Positions 1 through 8,785 are shown, numbered from the stretch's first letter. The stretch: DNA of 64,000 bases from Flavobacterium agrisoli (GCF_016522065.1 NZ_JAEHFV010000001.1:372001-436000); one strand, 5' to 3'. Numbers and translations are program-made. The notes: generated by a model from the letters alone, not told the origin.

Positions 1-548
1 ATACTGTTTTCATCGCCGATATTTATGGAGAAGGAAATTATCCAAAAGACAACACCGAAGCAGGAAAAATAGCTGGCTTTTACAAAACTAATTTTACAGA
101 ATATCAAAAAAGAATTCAGCTTGCTCTAAATCAACTGACTCAAAATGGAGTAGCAACAAGTGATGTAGTAGTTATTGGATATTGTTTTGGTGGAACAGGC
201 GCTTTAGAAGCAGCGCGCGGTCATTTGAACGTAAAAGGAGTTGTTTCTTTTCATGGTGGACTTCGTAAAGATTCAAACAGAGCTAACGAAACTAATTTGT
301 CGGCTAAAATTATGGTTTGTAATGGTGCCGATGATAAAAGTGTAACCAACGAAGACATTCTCAATTTTGAAAAAGAAATGCGAGACGGTAAGGCCGATTG
401 GAGTTTTATTTCTTACGGAAATGCCGTTCATTCTTTCACCAATCCCGAAGCTGGAAATGATCCTTCGAAAGGGAATGCATATAATGAAAAAGCGGCAAAA
501 CGTTCGTTTGACCATTTACTCCTTTTTTTAAAAGAAACGCTTTACTAG
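1..548 (+). CDS. Dienelactone hydrolase family protein (5' end outside window)
   Basis: The reading frame is open from the window edge (first full codon at 3), so only about 181 C-terminal residues are present. The motif GYCFGG (about 170-190) is the nucleophile elbow of dienelactone hydrolase, with Cys as nucleophile. The other triad members follow in order: an Asp in NGADD and a His in AVHSF. The family consists of alpha/beta hydrolases that open lactone or ester bonds; the substrate of this copy cannot be told. A TTG at 225 could be mistaken for the start, but it lies after the nucleophile motif and so is internal. The M28 peptidase gene follows after 27 bp on the same strand, so the two may be cotranscribed. 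Confidence 0.85.
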   Translation, partial: TVFIADIYGEGNYPKDNTEAGKIAGFYKTNFTEYQKRIQLALNQLTQNGVATSDVVVIGYCFGGTGALEAARGHLNVKGVVSFHGGLRKDSNRANETNLSAKIMVCNGADDKSVTNEDILNFEKEMRDGKADWSFISYGNAVHSFTNPEAGNDPSKGNAYNEKAAKRSFDHLLLFLKETLY

Positions 549-575
549 AGAAAAATAAACACGCTATATAAATTT

Positions 576-1595
576 ATGAAAAAAATTGCATTCCTTTTTG
601 TAATTGCTGGCCTCTATTCGTGCAATAGTACAAAACCAGCTTCGGAGAATAATAATGTTGATTTAACTAAATATGAAAAAATCATAACAGCTTCCGATTT
701 AAAAAAACACCTTTATATTATTGCTTCTGATGAGATGGAAGGTCGCGAAACGGGTTCTGAAGGTCAAAAAAAAGCAGGAAAATACATGATTGAGCAATAT
801 CAAAAAAATGCTATTTCATACCCAAAAGGAGCAGACAGTTTTTATCAGCCTATTCCAGCCTCTTATCTAAATGCCAAACGCAATTTGAATTTGCAAGATT
901 CAGAAAATATTTGGGCTTATATTGAAGGAAATGAAAAACCCAATGAAGTAGTCGTAATTTCTGCGCATTATGACCATGTGGGTGTAAAAAATGGCGAAGT
1001 TTACAATGGTGCCGATGATGATGGTTCTGGAACAGTTGCCCTTTTAGAAATTGCCAAAGCATTTGCCAAAGCTAAAAAAGACGGAAATGGGCCAAAACGT
1101 TCTATTTTGTTTTTGCACGTAACGGGTGAGGAACATGGTTTACACGGTTCGCGTTATTATTCGGAACACCCTTTATTTCCATTAGAAAATACAGTGGCAG
1201 ATGTAAATATTGATATGATTGGTCGCCGCGATGTGGAACACGCCAATACTAATAATTATGTTTATGTAATTGGCGCCAACCGTTTGTCGAGTGATTTGCA
1301 CAATATAGTGGTTAATCAAAATGAAAAATACACGCATTTGAATTTGGATTTTAAATTTAACGAACCTAATGATCCAAATCGTTTTTATGAGCGTTCCGAC
1401 CATTATAATTTTGCTAAACACGGTATTCCTTCTGTTTTTTTATTTAATGGCGTTCATGCCGATTATCATAAAAGTACCGACACTCCTGATAAAATAGAAT
1501 ATGATGCCCTAGAAAAAAGAGCTCAATTGGCTTTTGCGGTGGTTTGGGAATTAGCTAACAGAGAAAACCGATTGGTTATTGACAAGAATAACTAA
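576..1595 (+). CDS. M28 family zinc peptidase, predicted lipoprotein
   Basis: This 339-residue protein starts with a lipoprotein signal (lysines, hydrophobic stretch, then GLYSC with Cys16 as the acylation site), so it should sit in an envelope membrane. The M28 di-zinc aminopeptidase core is visible: HYDHVG (His131), GADDDGSG (Asp147 region), the catalytic pair in TGEEHG (Glu185/Glu186), an Asp in NIDMIG and a late His in DYHKSTD. Family members remove N-terminal residues from peptides. All expected metal and catalytic positions appear intact. It lies 27 bp after the dienelactone hydrolase gene and ends at a strong bidirectional terminator. Confidence 0.9.
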   Translation: MKKIAFLFVIAGLYSCNSTKPASENNNVDLTKYEKIITASDLKKHLYIIASDEMEGRETGSEGQKKAGKYMIEQYQKNAISYPKGADSFYQPIPASYLNAKRNLNLQDSENIWAYIEGNEKPNEVVVISAHYDHVGVKNGEVYNGADDDGSGTVALLEIAKAFAKAKKDGNGPKRSILFLHVTGEEHGLHGSRYYSEHPLFPLENTVADVNIDMIGRRDVEHANTNNYVYVIGANRLSSDLHNIVVNQNEKYTHLNLDFKFNEPNDPNRFYERSDHYNFAKHGIPSVFLFNGVHADYHKSTDTPDKIEYDALEKRAQLAFAVVWELANRENRLVIDKNN

Positions 1596-1608
1596 ATAAG
1601 ACCAAAAC

Positions 1609-1640
1609 AAAAAAGCTTCAAGAAATTTTGAAGCTTTTTT
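1609..1640. terminator. Bidirectional rho-independent terminator
   Basis: Stem AAAAAAGCTTCAA / TTGAAGCTTTTTT with a 6-nt loop lies between two convergent genes. The A-run on one side and T-run on the other let it serve both the M28 gene (+) and the lipoprotein gene (-). Confidence 0.85.
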
Positions 1641-1659
1641 GTTTTTAAGAGGATATAAA

Positions 1660-2142
1660 TTATTTATCCAACTTACTTTCAAAATTATCATCCCAATCGG
1701 AGGATTTAATACCAGACACCAAATTATCTTTATTTACAAACACTCGGAGCTCTTTATTAGCAACTTTTTTGGTATATAAAGCATGATAACGATACACTGT
1801 TTCTTCATTGGTTTCATAAACACCATCTAATTTTAAATCAATAAAAGTGCCATACCATTGTCTGAATTTAGTGCACGTTTTTGTCAATCGTTCTATAGTG
1901 GTATTTTCCATTACTTCTTGCGTAACTTCAGTGGCATCAAAAGCTTTAAATTTGGATGTATTACAGGTCATTAAAACTCGTTTTCCCAATTCATAAGCTT
2001 TATTTTCTTGATTTTTATCCACTTCACTTGCAGGAACTGCCGTCATTTTAGAAACTTCGGGATAGTCTGTAGTTGTTTTTTGTTTTGATTTACATCCTAC
2101 TATAAAAAGAAGTAGGAGTAAACCTAAAAGTACTTTTTTCAT
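1660..2142 (-). CDS. Small predicted lipoprotein of unknown function
   Basis: This 160-residue protein has a clear lipoprotein signal peptide: a basic start, a long leucine-rich stretch and LFIVGC as lipobox. The mature part is polar with Cys in MTCNTSKF and LTKTCTKF and an alpha/beta-looking C-terminal half; I recognise no family. Its start overlaps the stop of the M23 peptidase gene by 4 bp, so the two are almost certainly translated from one mRNA together with the upstream methyltransferase. A role near the peptidoglycan would fit the neighbour but is inference. Confidence 0.75.
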   Translation of the reverse strand: MKKVLLGLLLLLFIVGCKSKQKTTTDYPEVSKMTAVPASEVDKNQENKAYELGKRVLMTCNTSKFKAFDATEVTQEVMENTTIERLTKTCTKFRQWYGTFIDLKLDGVYETNEETVYRYHALYTKKVANKELRVFVNKDNLVSGIKSSDWDDNFESKLDK

Positions 2143-2819
2143 GTTTTATTTATTTTTAAAATTAAATTCGGATTTGGACAATTTTCAGCATAAAAATCAA
2201 CTGTATCTTTGCTACAAACCCCTGGATAATCGCCCCAATGATCTTCTATGTTTTTAATAATTTGAAAATGCAAATGAGGAGCATAATTTCCATTTTCTGA
2301 AGCATAACCTAAAGTTGCTAATTTTTCTCCTTTTTTCAAAATCGTTCCCAGAGAAAGATTGGTTATACTTTTTAACGAAAGGTGACCGTACAAAGTATAA
2401 AAAACTTCATTTTTAACAATATGTTTTAAAATAAGAGTCGGACCATAGTCTCCCAAACCAGTATTATTTTTGAAGCTATGTATTTCACCATCAATGGGAC
2501 AATTAATTGTCGTTTCGGCTTTTATCCATAAATCCATGCCAATATGTATAGAACGTTCAGCGGTTTCGTTATTATTGAAAATAGAACTTCTTTGGTATAA
2601 TTTTCGTTCTTCAAGATAACCGCCGTAGGCAACTTTAGCATTATTTTGTTCTAGATACTCTTTAATGTAATTTTCAAATTCTTGAGGCGATTCTAGTCGA
2701 TTAGTAGTTAAATCGGCATTATTTTTTGATAAATCAATGGGAACAAACGATTTATAATCAACCGAACCAATTATGGGAGCTGCATGAATGTTTGATAAAA
2801 TGCTTGAAAAACCGTCCAT
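2139..2819 (-). CDS. M23 family (LytM-like) metallopeptidase
   Basis: This 226-residue protein carries a complete M23 peptidase domain at about residues 88-190. The likely zinc ligands are His92 and Asp96 (in IHIGMD) and His184; the likely catalytic histidines are His146 (in YGHLS) and His182 (in PHLHF). M23 enzymes cut peptidoglycan cross-bridges and are normally exported, yet no signal peptide is visible at this N terminus (MDGFSSILSN). An internal start would not help, since no hydrophobic stretch follows. The gene lies 8 bp downstream of the methyltransferase gene and overlaps the lipoprotein gene by 4 bp, forming a tight three-gene operon. Substrate and location remain open. Confidence 0.87.
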   Translation of the reverse strand: MDGFSSILSNIHAAPIIGSVDYKSFVPIDLSKNNADLTTNRLESPQEFENYIKEYLEQNNAKVAYGGYLEERKLYQRSSIFNNNETAERSIHIGMDLWIKAETTINCPIDGEIHSFKNNTGLGDYGPTLILKHIVKNEVFYTLYGHLSLKSITNLSLGTILKKGEKLATLGYASENGNYAPHLHFQIIKNIEDHWGDYPGVCSKDTVDFYAENCPNPNLILKINKT

Positions 2820-2827
2820 ATTTAGTT

Positions 2828-3490
2828 TTATTTTTTTTGAATTAAAATGAGTTCGTTATGTTCTTCTACACGCGGTAATGCTTTTACAGAAAAAGAAATT
2901 GAATCAATTTCGGACATGTACTTTTGGTTACGTTGAGTATGTGAAGTATTTAGCAACATAGTATTAAATAGAATAAACCCTTTATTTTTAAGCATTTGAC
3001 AAACTCGCTGACTAAAAAAACGCTCAAATAAAAAATTGGGCATTTTGATATCTTCGAAAACATCAATAATTATCAAATCAAAAAAATGGTTGTTTTTTAA
3101 AACGTATTCAAAAGCATCCTCAATAATAATTTCCACATTTTTGTAACTATCTAGTTTAAAATACTGATTTGCAATAGCATTCATTTCGGAATCAATTTCA
3201 ATGCCCGTGATTTTTCCTTTAAATTTAATTTCGTCTATTAACGTTTTAATTACGCTACCTCCGGCGACGCCCAAAACCAAAATAGCTTCCATCTTAGCAA
3301 TCTTGTGAAATCCAATATTTTGAAGACCGTAGCGCAAAATTCGTTGTAAACTTCCGTAAGAATAATTCGTGTTGAGGGTATCAAGTACCATTTCGCCGTT
3401 ATTCCAGTTAATCTCGATTGTTTTGCTACGAAGCGATTTTTTTTTAAAAACAGTTATCGGTATAAGATAACTTAAAAGGCGTTGCATCAT
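2828..3490 (-). CDS. Spermidine synthase-like SAM-dependent methyltransferase fold protein
   Basis: This 220-residue protein has the Rossmann nucleotide-binding region of the spermidine synthase/methyltransferase superfamily: LVLGVAGGS (about 72-79), the acidic loop GIEIDSEM, EDAF for the adenine-side residue, and LIIIDVFED in place of the spermidine synthase active-site strand. It is shorter than true spermidine synthases (about 280 residues) and lacks their N-terminal barrel, so aminopropyl transfer is not supported. The call stops at a SAM-binding fold protein. It is the first gene of the minus-strand operon with the M23 peptidase and lipoprotein. Confidence 0.75.
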   Translation of the reverse strand: MMQRLLSYLIPITVFKKKSLRSKTIEINWNNGEMVLDTLNTNYSYGSLQRILRYGLQNIGFHKIAKMEAILVLGVAGGSVIKTLIDEIKFKGKITGIEIDSEMNAIANQYFKLDSYKNVEIIIEDAFEYVLKNNHFFDLIIIDVFEDIKMPNFLFERFFSQRVCQMLKNKGFILFNTMLLNTSHTQRNQKYMSEIDSISFSVKALPRVEEHNELILIQKK

Positions 3491-3561
3491 TTGAGCTGTT
3501 TTCTCAAATTTACCAAAATAAATTTATAATGTAGCTGAAAGAAATAAAGTAAAGAAGAAAT

Positions 3562-4014
3562 TTAAGGCTTGTAGAGTTTAAATTTTCCGTTTTTATAAAA
3601 AACTACAATTTTTTCTATTTCGTTTTCCTCTTTTAGATTGTTAGAAGGCGATATCGGAAAATCAAATTCATTTTCTATATTTTCAATATCAGAAAATAAA
3701 TCTTCCTTTTTGGTATATAGTGGCGGGGGAGTATTATTTGAATTTAAATCCTGAAGTGGTTTTGAAATGGCATCTTCTGTCAAATAATTTTTCGGGAAAT
3801 TCCCTTTTCCGTTTATAATCCAATACAAATCCACTTCTGGGAAAACTTCGGTTATTTTTAGGATAAAGTCCAAACTGGGTTTGTTTCTTCCAGATAATAA
3901 ATGCGACATGCTGGAGCGTTGTACACCAATTTTATCGGCAAAAGTGGAAGCATTAAGATTATAATAATCCAAAATTTTTTCGAGTCTTTTTATAAAAGCA
4001 TCAATGTTTACCAT
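3562..4014 (-). CDS. XRE-family transcriptional regulator
   Basis: This 150-residue protein has an N-terminal helix-turn-helix at about residues 20-55 (STFADKIGVQRSSMSHLLSG, then PSLDFILKI), the pattern of Cro/C1-type regulators. A linker of about 40 residues and a C-terminal tail (KIVVFYKNGKFKLYKP) follow; that layout resembles flavobacterial XRE regulators. It is divergent from the M14 carboxypeptidase gene. Palindromes of form GTTTAC-N4-GTAAAC cover its own start codon and its probable -7 box, so autoregulation is likely. Whether the C-terminal part binds a ligand or a partner cannot be told. Confidence 0.88.
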   Translation of the reverse strand: MVNIDAFIKRLEKILDYYNLNASTFADKIGVQRSSMSHLLSGRNKPSLDFILKITEVFPEVDLYWIINGKGNFPKNYLTEDAISKPLQDLNSNNTPPPLYTKKEDLFSDIENIENEFDFPISPSNNLKEENEIEKIVVFYKNGKFKLYKP

Positions 4015-4077
4015 TGTAAATTATTTAAAAAATAAGATGTTTTACAAATGTAACAAATAAAATTTAATTTCGACAAA
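4006..4077 (-). promoter_or_regulatory. Probable autoregulated promoter of the XRE gene with two operator copies
   Basis: On the minus strand a TACATTTG -7 box lies at 4052-4045, with TTTG 21 bp further upstream (4077-4074). Two 16-bp palindromes are present: GTTTAC-CATT-GTAAAT at 4006-4021, which includes the ATG of the regulator, and TTTTAC-AAAT-GTAACA at 4040-4055, which covers the -7 box. Their centres are 34 bp apart, about three helix turns. A protein bound at either would block initiation or early elongation. Confidence 0.65.
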
Positions 4078-4239
4078 AAGAGATTTAAATTAAGGTCGAA
4101 GTGTTGTTTTTGTCTATTATTTAACTTTATATAATTTATTTTAAAGTATTGATATTTAATAATTAATGATTTAATTTAAAATCAATAAAATAGTAGTTAC
4201 AAAAATGAATTTTAAGTACTTAAACAGAGCGTAGAAATT

Positions 4240-4312
4240 GTTTACAATTATAAATTTTTTAAAAAATAAACAATTTACAATTGTAAAAGTAAAGATGTTT
4301 ACTTTTGTAAAC
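4240..4312 (+). promoter_or_regulatory. Probable operator/promoter of the M14 carboxypeptidase gene, three palindrome copies
   Basis: Three copies of the same 16-bp palindrome lie here: GTTTAC-AATT-ATAAAT (4240-4255), ATTTAC-AATT-GTAAAA (4273-4288) and the perfect GTTTAC-TTTT-GTAAAC (4297-4312). The last one contains a TACTTTTG -7 box (4300-4307), 18 bp before the ATG. The middle one covers the place of the -33 element (TTG at 4281-4283). The divergent XRE regulator is the obvious candidate binder. The rest of the intergenic stretch (4056-4239) is AT-rich with nothing I can assign. Confidence 0.65.
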
Positions 4313-4325
4313 TAAAACAAAACTG

Positions 4326-5480
4326 ATGGATTTAGAATTATTATTTAAAGAAAATAAAGAGCAAAAACTTTTTGGACGCTATATTACTTTGGCAGAAGTG
4401 GAACCACTTTTATTACAATTAAACACTAATAATCAATTAAAAAAAGTAGGCGAATCTGTTCTTGGAAAACCGATTTATTCCTATACAATTGGTAGAGGTA
4501 AAACTAAAATTTATTTGTGGTCGCAAATGCATGGTAATGAAGGAACCACAACTAAAGCGTTATTTGATTTTTTTAATGTATTGCATAGTAAATCTGAATT
4601 TGCTAATGCATTATTAGAAAAATTTACTTTTTGTGCTTTACCATTATTAAATCCAGATGGAGCCGAGGCTTATACGCGTGTAAATGCCAATGAGGTGGAC
4701 TTAAATAGGGATTCTCAAAATTTGACTCAGCCCGAAAGTAGAATTTTAAGAGCTGTTTTTGAAGATTTTAAACCAGACTATTGCTTTAATCTACATGACC
4801 AACGTACAATTTTTGGTGCAGGAACCGCAGGGAAGCCAGCTACAACCTCTTTTTTAGCTCCTTCGTTTAATGAAGAACGGGATATTAACGAATCACGTTT
4901 AAAAGCGATTGAAGTGATTGTTGCTATTAATGATGTTTTGCAAAAATTTATTCCTGGACAAGTAGGGCGTTTTGATGATTCCTTTAATATCAATTGTATA
5001 GGAGATACATTTCAGAATTTGAATGTCCCTACTATTTTGTTTGAGGCAGGACATTATACTGATGATTACTTAAGAGAAGAAACCCGAAAATTTATATTTT
5101 TCGCATTAATTGCTAGTTTTTCTTACTTAAACGAAAACGATTTAGTTAGCGATGCAATTGATAAATATTTGAATATTTCACAAAATAATGTCGTTTTTTA
5201 TGATTTTATATTCAAAAATATTAAAATAAATTATGATGGTATCGAAATTATCACGAATTTTGCTGCACAATACAAAGAGGAATTGATCGATAATCAAATT
5301 GTATTTAATGCATATTTTTCACAAATTGGCAATTTAGAAAATAAATTTGGCCATTTTGAATATGATGGAAAAGGTGCTAAATATTCTGACGATTTTGGCG
5401 ATTTTCCTAGAATAGATGAAATGGCAAATTTCAAATTGAATGATACTATTATTTTTGTTAATGGCTTAATAAAAAGTTAG
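4326..5480 (+). CDS. M14 family zinc carboxypeptidase
   Basis: This 384-residue protein contains the M14 signature. Zinc ligands His69 and Glu72 are in MHGNE, the substrate-binding pair Asn127/Arg128 is in LNRDS, the third ligand His157 is in NLHDQ, and the catalytic Glu240 is in LFEAGHY. No signal peptide is seen, so it should act in the cytoplasm, cleaving C-terminal residues or amide-linked groups from a small substrate. Residues after about 275 are not part of the catalytic core and I do not recognise them. Its promoter is overlapped by three palindromes also found at the divergent XRE gene, which suggests tight control. Confidence 0.87.
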   Translation: MDLELLFKENKEQKLFGRYITLAEVEPLLLQLNTNNQLKKVGESVLGKPIYSYTIGRGKTKIYLWSQMHGNEGTTTKALFDFFNVLHSKSEFANALLEKFTFCALPLLNPDGAEAYTRVNANEVDLNRDSQNLTQPESRILRAVFEDFKPDYCFNLHDQRTIFGAGTAGKPATTSFLAPSFNEERDINESRLKAIEVIVAINDVLQKFIPGQVGRFDDSFNINCIGDTFQNLNVPTILFEAGHYTDDYLREETRKFIFFALIASFSYLNENDLVSDAIDKYLNISQNNVVFYDFIFKNIKINYDGIEIITNFAAQYKEELIDNQIVFNAYFSQIGNLENKFGHFEYDGKGAKYSDDFGDFPRIDEMANFKLNDTIIFVNGLIKS

Positions 5481-5558
5481 TAAAATTATCAAATAATTGT
5501 TTTTTTTATATATTTTTATACTTTGTTGTAATAAATAGTAATATTAATTAAAGAATTT

Positions 5559-6038
5559 ATGAGTAAGTTTCGCTTAGATGAAGTAGATCACCAAATTTTA
5601 GATATGTTGATTGACAATACTAGAGTTCCATTTACGGATATCGCAAAAAAATTATTAATATCTGCGGGTACAGTTCACGTTCGCGTTAAAAAAATGGAAG
5701 ATGCTGGTATTATCATGGGATCTTCATTGGCTTTGGATTATGACAAACTAGGTTACTCTTTCATCGCTTATGTTGGTGTTTTCTTGAACAATACTTCGCA
5801 AACCAAATTTGTATTGGAGCGCATCAATCAAATACCATTTGTTACTGTAGCTTCAGTTACAACTGGAAAATTTAATATTTTTTGCAAAATCCGTGCAAAA
5901 GACACCAAACACGCCAAAGAAGTTATTTTTATGATTGACGATATTGACGGTGTTTACAGAACTGAAACAATGATTTCATTAGAAGAAAGTATTAACGATA
6001 AGAAGCGTTTAATGCATACTATTTTCAAAAATATGTAA
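5559..6038 (+). CDS. Lrp/AsnC family transcriptional regulator
   Basis: This 159-residue protein has the two-domain layout of the feast/famine regulators. The N-terminal winged helix (about 5-55) includes LDMLIDNTRVPFTDIAKKL and the recognition part SAGTVHVRVKKMEDAGII; the RAM/ligand domain (about 68-150) is built around the G-x-(F/Y)-D-I-type strand GKFNIFCKIRAKD. Members bind amino acids and form octamers that wrap DNA. It stands alone, 78 bp after the carboxypeptidase gene, and ends at a strong terminator before the PEP carboxylase gene, so it is probably transcribed as a single unit. Its effector cannot be read from sequence. Confidence 0.92.
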   Translation: MSKFRLDEVDHQILDMLIDNTRVPFTDIAKKLLISAGTVHVRVKKMEDAGIIMGSSLALDYDKLGYSFIAYVGVFLNNTSQTKFVLERINQIPFVTVASVTTGKFNIFCKIRAKDTKHAKEVIFMIDDIDGVYRTETMISLEESINDKKRLMHTIFKNM

Positions 6039-6070
6039 TAAAATATTCTTGAACTGATTTTAAATAATTA

Positions 6071-6100
6071 CCTCAAGAATTGCTTCTTGAGGTTTTTTTT
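6071..6100 (+). terminator. Rho-independent terminator after the Lrp-type regulator gene
   Basis: Perfect stem CCTCAAGAA / TTCTTGAGG with a 4-nt loop, followed directly by eight T residues. It separates the regulator gene from the PEP carboxylase gene. Confidence 0.9.
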
Positions 6101-6132
6101 GACTATTAACACATAACAATCAACTAATTTTT

Positions 6133-8718
6133 ATGTACACTTTACCTAAAATTGAGCGTTTTAACCAAGATGTTCTTTCTAAATACAACATTTATAATAG
6201 TGTTTTTATCACATTACCTTTTGATTCTATCGATAACACAGGAGTTTTACTGCCTTTGTTTACCGATGTTTGCGAAACAGGTTTTAAAAAACTAGAAAAC
6301 CCTAAAGAAATAGTTAATTTCTTTAGCAACAAATACTTAAGTACAGCTACAGAAGAAGAAAAAATTGATTTGATGTTTCGTTTTATTCAATATATCGAAA
6401 GACAAATTGTACTTTTTGATGCCATTGAAGACGCTGCTTTTCCGGCGGTAAACAATATGGAAGGTCGCGGTTCATTACGTGATATTAAAGAAAAAGCTAA
6501 TGCTAAGGAAAAAGATGAAAATCTGATGGATTTTTTCGAAAACTTTAATGTTAGAACTGTTTTAACGGCGCATCCAACACAATTTTATCCTGGTCCCGTA
6601 CTCGGAATCATAAACGATTTAACCGAAGCTATACGTAAAAATGATTTATTGGAAATCAAACGGTTGTTAGCGCAATTAGGGAAAACACCTTTTATTCAAG
6701 CCGAAAAACCAAACCCTTTTGACGAAGCGGTGAGTTTAATCTGGTATTTAGAAAATGTTTTTTATGAAACCTCTGGCGAAATAGTGCAGTACTTACAAAA
6801 AAATATTTTTCATAATCATGAAATAAAAAATCAAGTGATTAAGCTTGGATTTTGGCCAGGTGGAGACCGTGATGGAAATCCGTTTGTTACGACCGAAATA
6901 ACTCTAAAAGTGGCCGAGCGTTTGCGTACTTCTATCATGAAGTGTTATTACATGGAAATGCGAAAACTAAAACGAAAATTAACTTTTCCAGGCGTAGATA
7001 CTTTGGTAGCCGAATTGGAAAATAAATTATACCGTTCTGTTTTTTATTCGAGAGGTGAAATCTACATTACTTTAGAGGAATTTGTAAAACAATTAAACGT
7101 GATACGCAATATCATTATTGACGAACACCAATCTTTATATTTAGATGAATTAGAAGCTTTGTTGGTTAGGGTTAATTTGTTTGGTTTTCATTTTGCTACT
7201 TTAGATATTCGTCAAAATAGTAGAATACATAATGCTGTTTTTAAAGATATTATCGATTATTACTTAAACCAAAAAAGTAATTTATTTCCCGCTAATTATT
7301 ACGATTTGTCTGAGGAAGAAAAAATCGAAATTGTTTCAAAAGTGACAGGCGATTTAAATTCGGCTGATTTTGAAAATGAAATTACTAAATCAACTATCGA
7401 ATCCATTAAGGCGATTAAAACCATTCAACAAAATAATGGTGAAGAAGGAGCAAACCGTTACATCATCAGTAATAATGAAAGTGCCCTAAACGTTATGGAA
7501 ACCTTTGCCATGATTCGATTAAACAATTGGGAAAACCCAAGTGTGGATATTATTCCGCTTTTTGAATCGGTAGATGACTTGCAAAAAGCGCATTTGGTTA
7601 TGGAACAATTGTATACAAACCCAGAATATGCAAAACATTTGGCAAGCAGAGGAAATAAACAAACCATCATGTTAGGTTTCTCTGACGGAACTAAAGATGG
7701 CGGTTATTTAATGGCTAACTGGAGTATTTATAAAGCCAAAGAAATGCTGACAGAAATGTCTAGAAAATATGACGTAAAAGTGATTTTCTTTGACGGACGT
7801 GGTGGACCTCCGGCTCGTGGAGGTGGAAAAACACATAAATTTTATGCTTCTTTAGGCCCAACAATCGAAAATAATGAAATTCAAGTTACCGTACAAGGTC
7901 AAACAATTAGTTCTAATTTCGGGACTTTAGATTCTTGTAGATACAACCTAGAAAACTTGCTAAGTGCTGGTGTAACCAATCAGGTTTTTAGTAAAACCAA
8001 AAATGAATTATCGGCACAAGAAAAAGAAATTTTAGAACAATTGGCCGAGTTGGGTTATGAAAAGTATTTGAGTTTTAAAAATCACCCCAAATTTATTCCT
8101 TATTTGGAGAAAATGAGTACTTTAAAATATTATTCTAAAACCAATATCGGAAGTAGGCCATCTAAAAGAAGTAAGTCAGAACAATTGGATTTTGCCGATT
8201 TACGCGCTATACCGTTTGTGGGCTCTTGGAGTCAATTAAAGCAAAATGTTCCTGGGTTTTTTGGAGTGGGTTCAGCTTTAAAACATTTTGAAACTACGGG
8301 ACAATGGGATAAAGTTTCGGATTTGTATCACAGTTCTTTATTTTTCAAAACCTTGTTAGAAAATAGTATGATGTCTTTGGCTAAGTCCTTTTTGCCATTA
8401 ACAGCTTACATGAAAGAGGATCCTGAATTTGGTGAATTCTGGCAAATTATTTCGGATGAGTTTGTAGAAACAGAACGATTATTGTTAAAAATAGCGGGGC
8501 ATACTACTTTGATGGAAAACTACCCTGATGGTAAAGCTTCAATTGATATTAGAGAACGTATTGTGTTGCCTTTGTTAACTATACAACAATACGCACTACT
8601 TCGTATAAATGAATTGAATAAAGCCGAAAAAGTGGATACTGAATTGGTAAAAGTATACGAAAAAATTGTTACCCGATCGCTTTTTGGAAATACCAATGCT
8701 AGTAGAAATTCCGCTTAA
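6133..8718 (+). CDS. ppc: Phosphoenolpyruvate carboxylase
   Basis: This 861-residue protein is full length for the enzyme that carboxylates phosphoenolpyruvate to oxaloacetate, refilling the TCA cycle. The catalytic His147 is in VLTAHPTQ, the PEP-binding stretch GGDRDGNP is present, and so is the mobile loop FDGRGGPPARGGG. A further conserved patch, GFSDGTKDGGY, is seen. The usual C terminus of the family is QNTG or RNTG; here it reads RNSA, a small departure at a conserved position. The gene is flanked upstream by a terminator, and the DinB-fold gene follows after 67 bp. Confidence 0.97.
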   Translation: MYTLPKIERFNQDVLSKYNIYNSVFITLPFDSIDNTGVLLPLFTDVCETGFKKLENPKEIVNFFSNKYLSTATEEEKIDLMFRFIQYIERQIVLFDAIEDAAFPAVNNMEGRGSLRDIKEKANAKEKDENLMDFFENFNVRTVLTAHPTQFYPGPVLGIINDLTEAIRKNDLLEIKRLLAQLGKTPFIQAEKPNPFDEAVSLIWYLENVFYETSGEIVQYLQKNIFHNHEIKNQVIKLGFWPGGDRDGNPFVTTEITLKVAERLRTSIMKCYYMEMRKLKRKLTFPGVDTLVAELENKLYRSVFYSRGEIYITLEEFVKQLNVIRNIIIDEHQSLYLDELEALLVRVNLFGFHFATLDIRQNSRIHNAVFKDIIDYYLNQKSNLFPANYYDLSEEEKIEIVSKVTGDLNSADFENEITKSTIESIKAIKTIQQNNGEEGANRYIISNNESALNVMETFAMIRLNNWENPSVDIIPLFESVDDLQKAHLVMEQLYTNPEYAKHLASRGNKQTIMLGFSDGTKDGGYLMANWSIYKAKEMLTEMSRKYDVKVIFFDGRGGPPARGGGKTHKFYASLGPTIENNEIQVTVQGQTISSNFGTLDSCRYNLENLLSAGVTNQVFSKTKNELSAQEKEILEQLAELGYEKYLSFKNHPKFIPYLEKMSTLKYYSKTNIGSRPSKRSKSEQLDFADLRAIPFVGSWSQLKQNVPGFFGVGSALKHFETTGQWDKVSDLYHSSLFFKTLLENSMMSLAKSFLPLTAYMKEDPEFGEFWQIISDEFVETERLLLKIAGHTTLMENYPDGKASIDIRERIVLPLLTIQQYALLRINELNKAEKVDTELVKVYEKIVTRSLFGNTNASRNSA

Positions 8719-8785
8719 TTATTAATTATTTTTAAACATGGTCTAATACATTTCGTTTGTTCGTAAACAAGTAAAAATAAATAAT

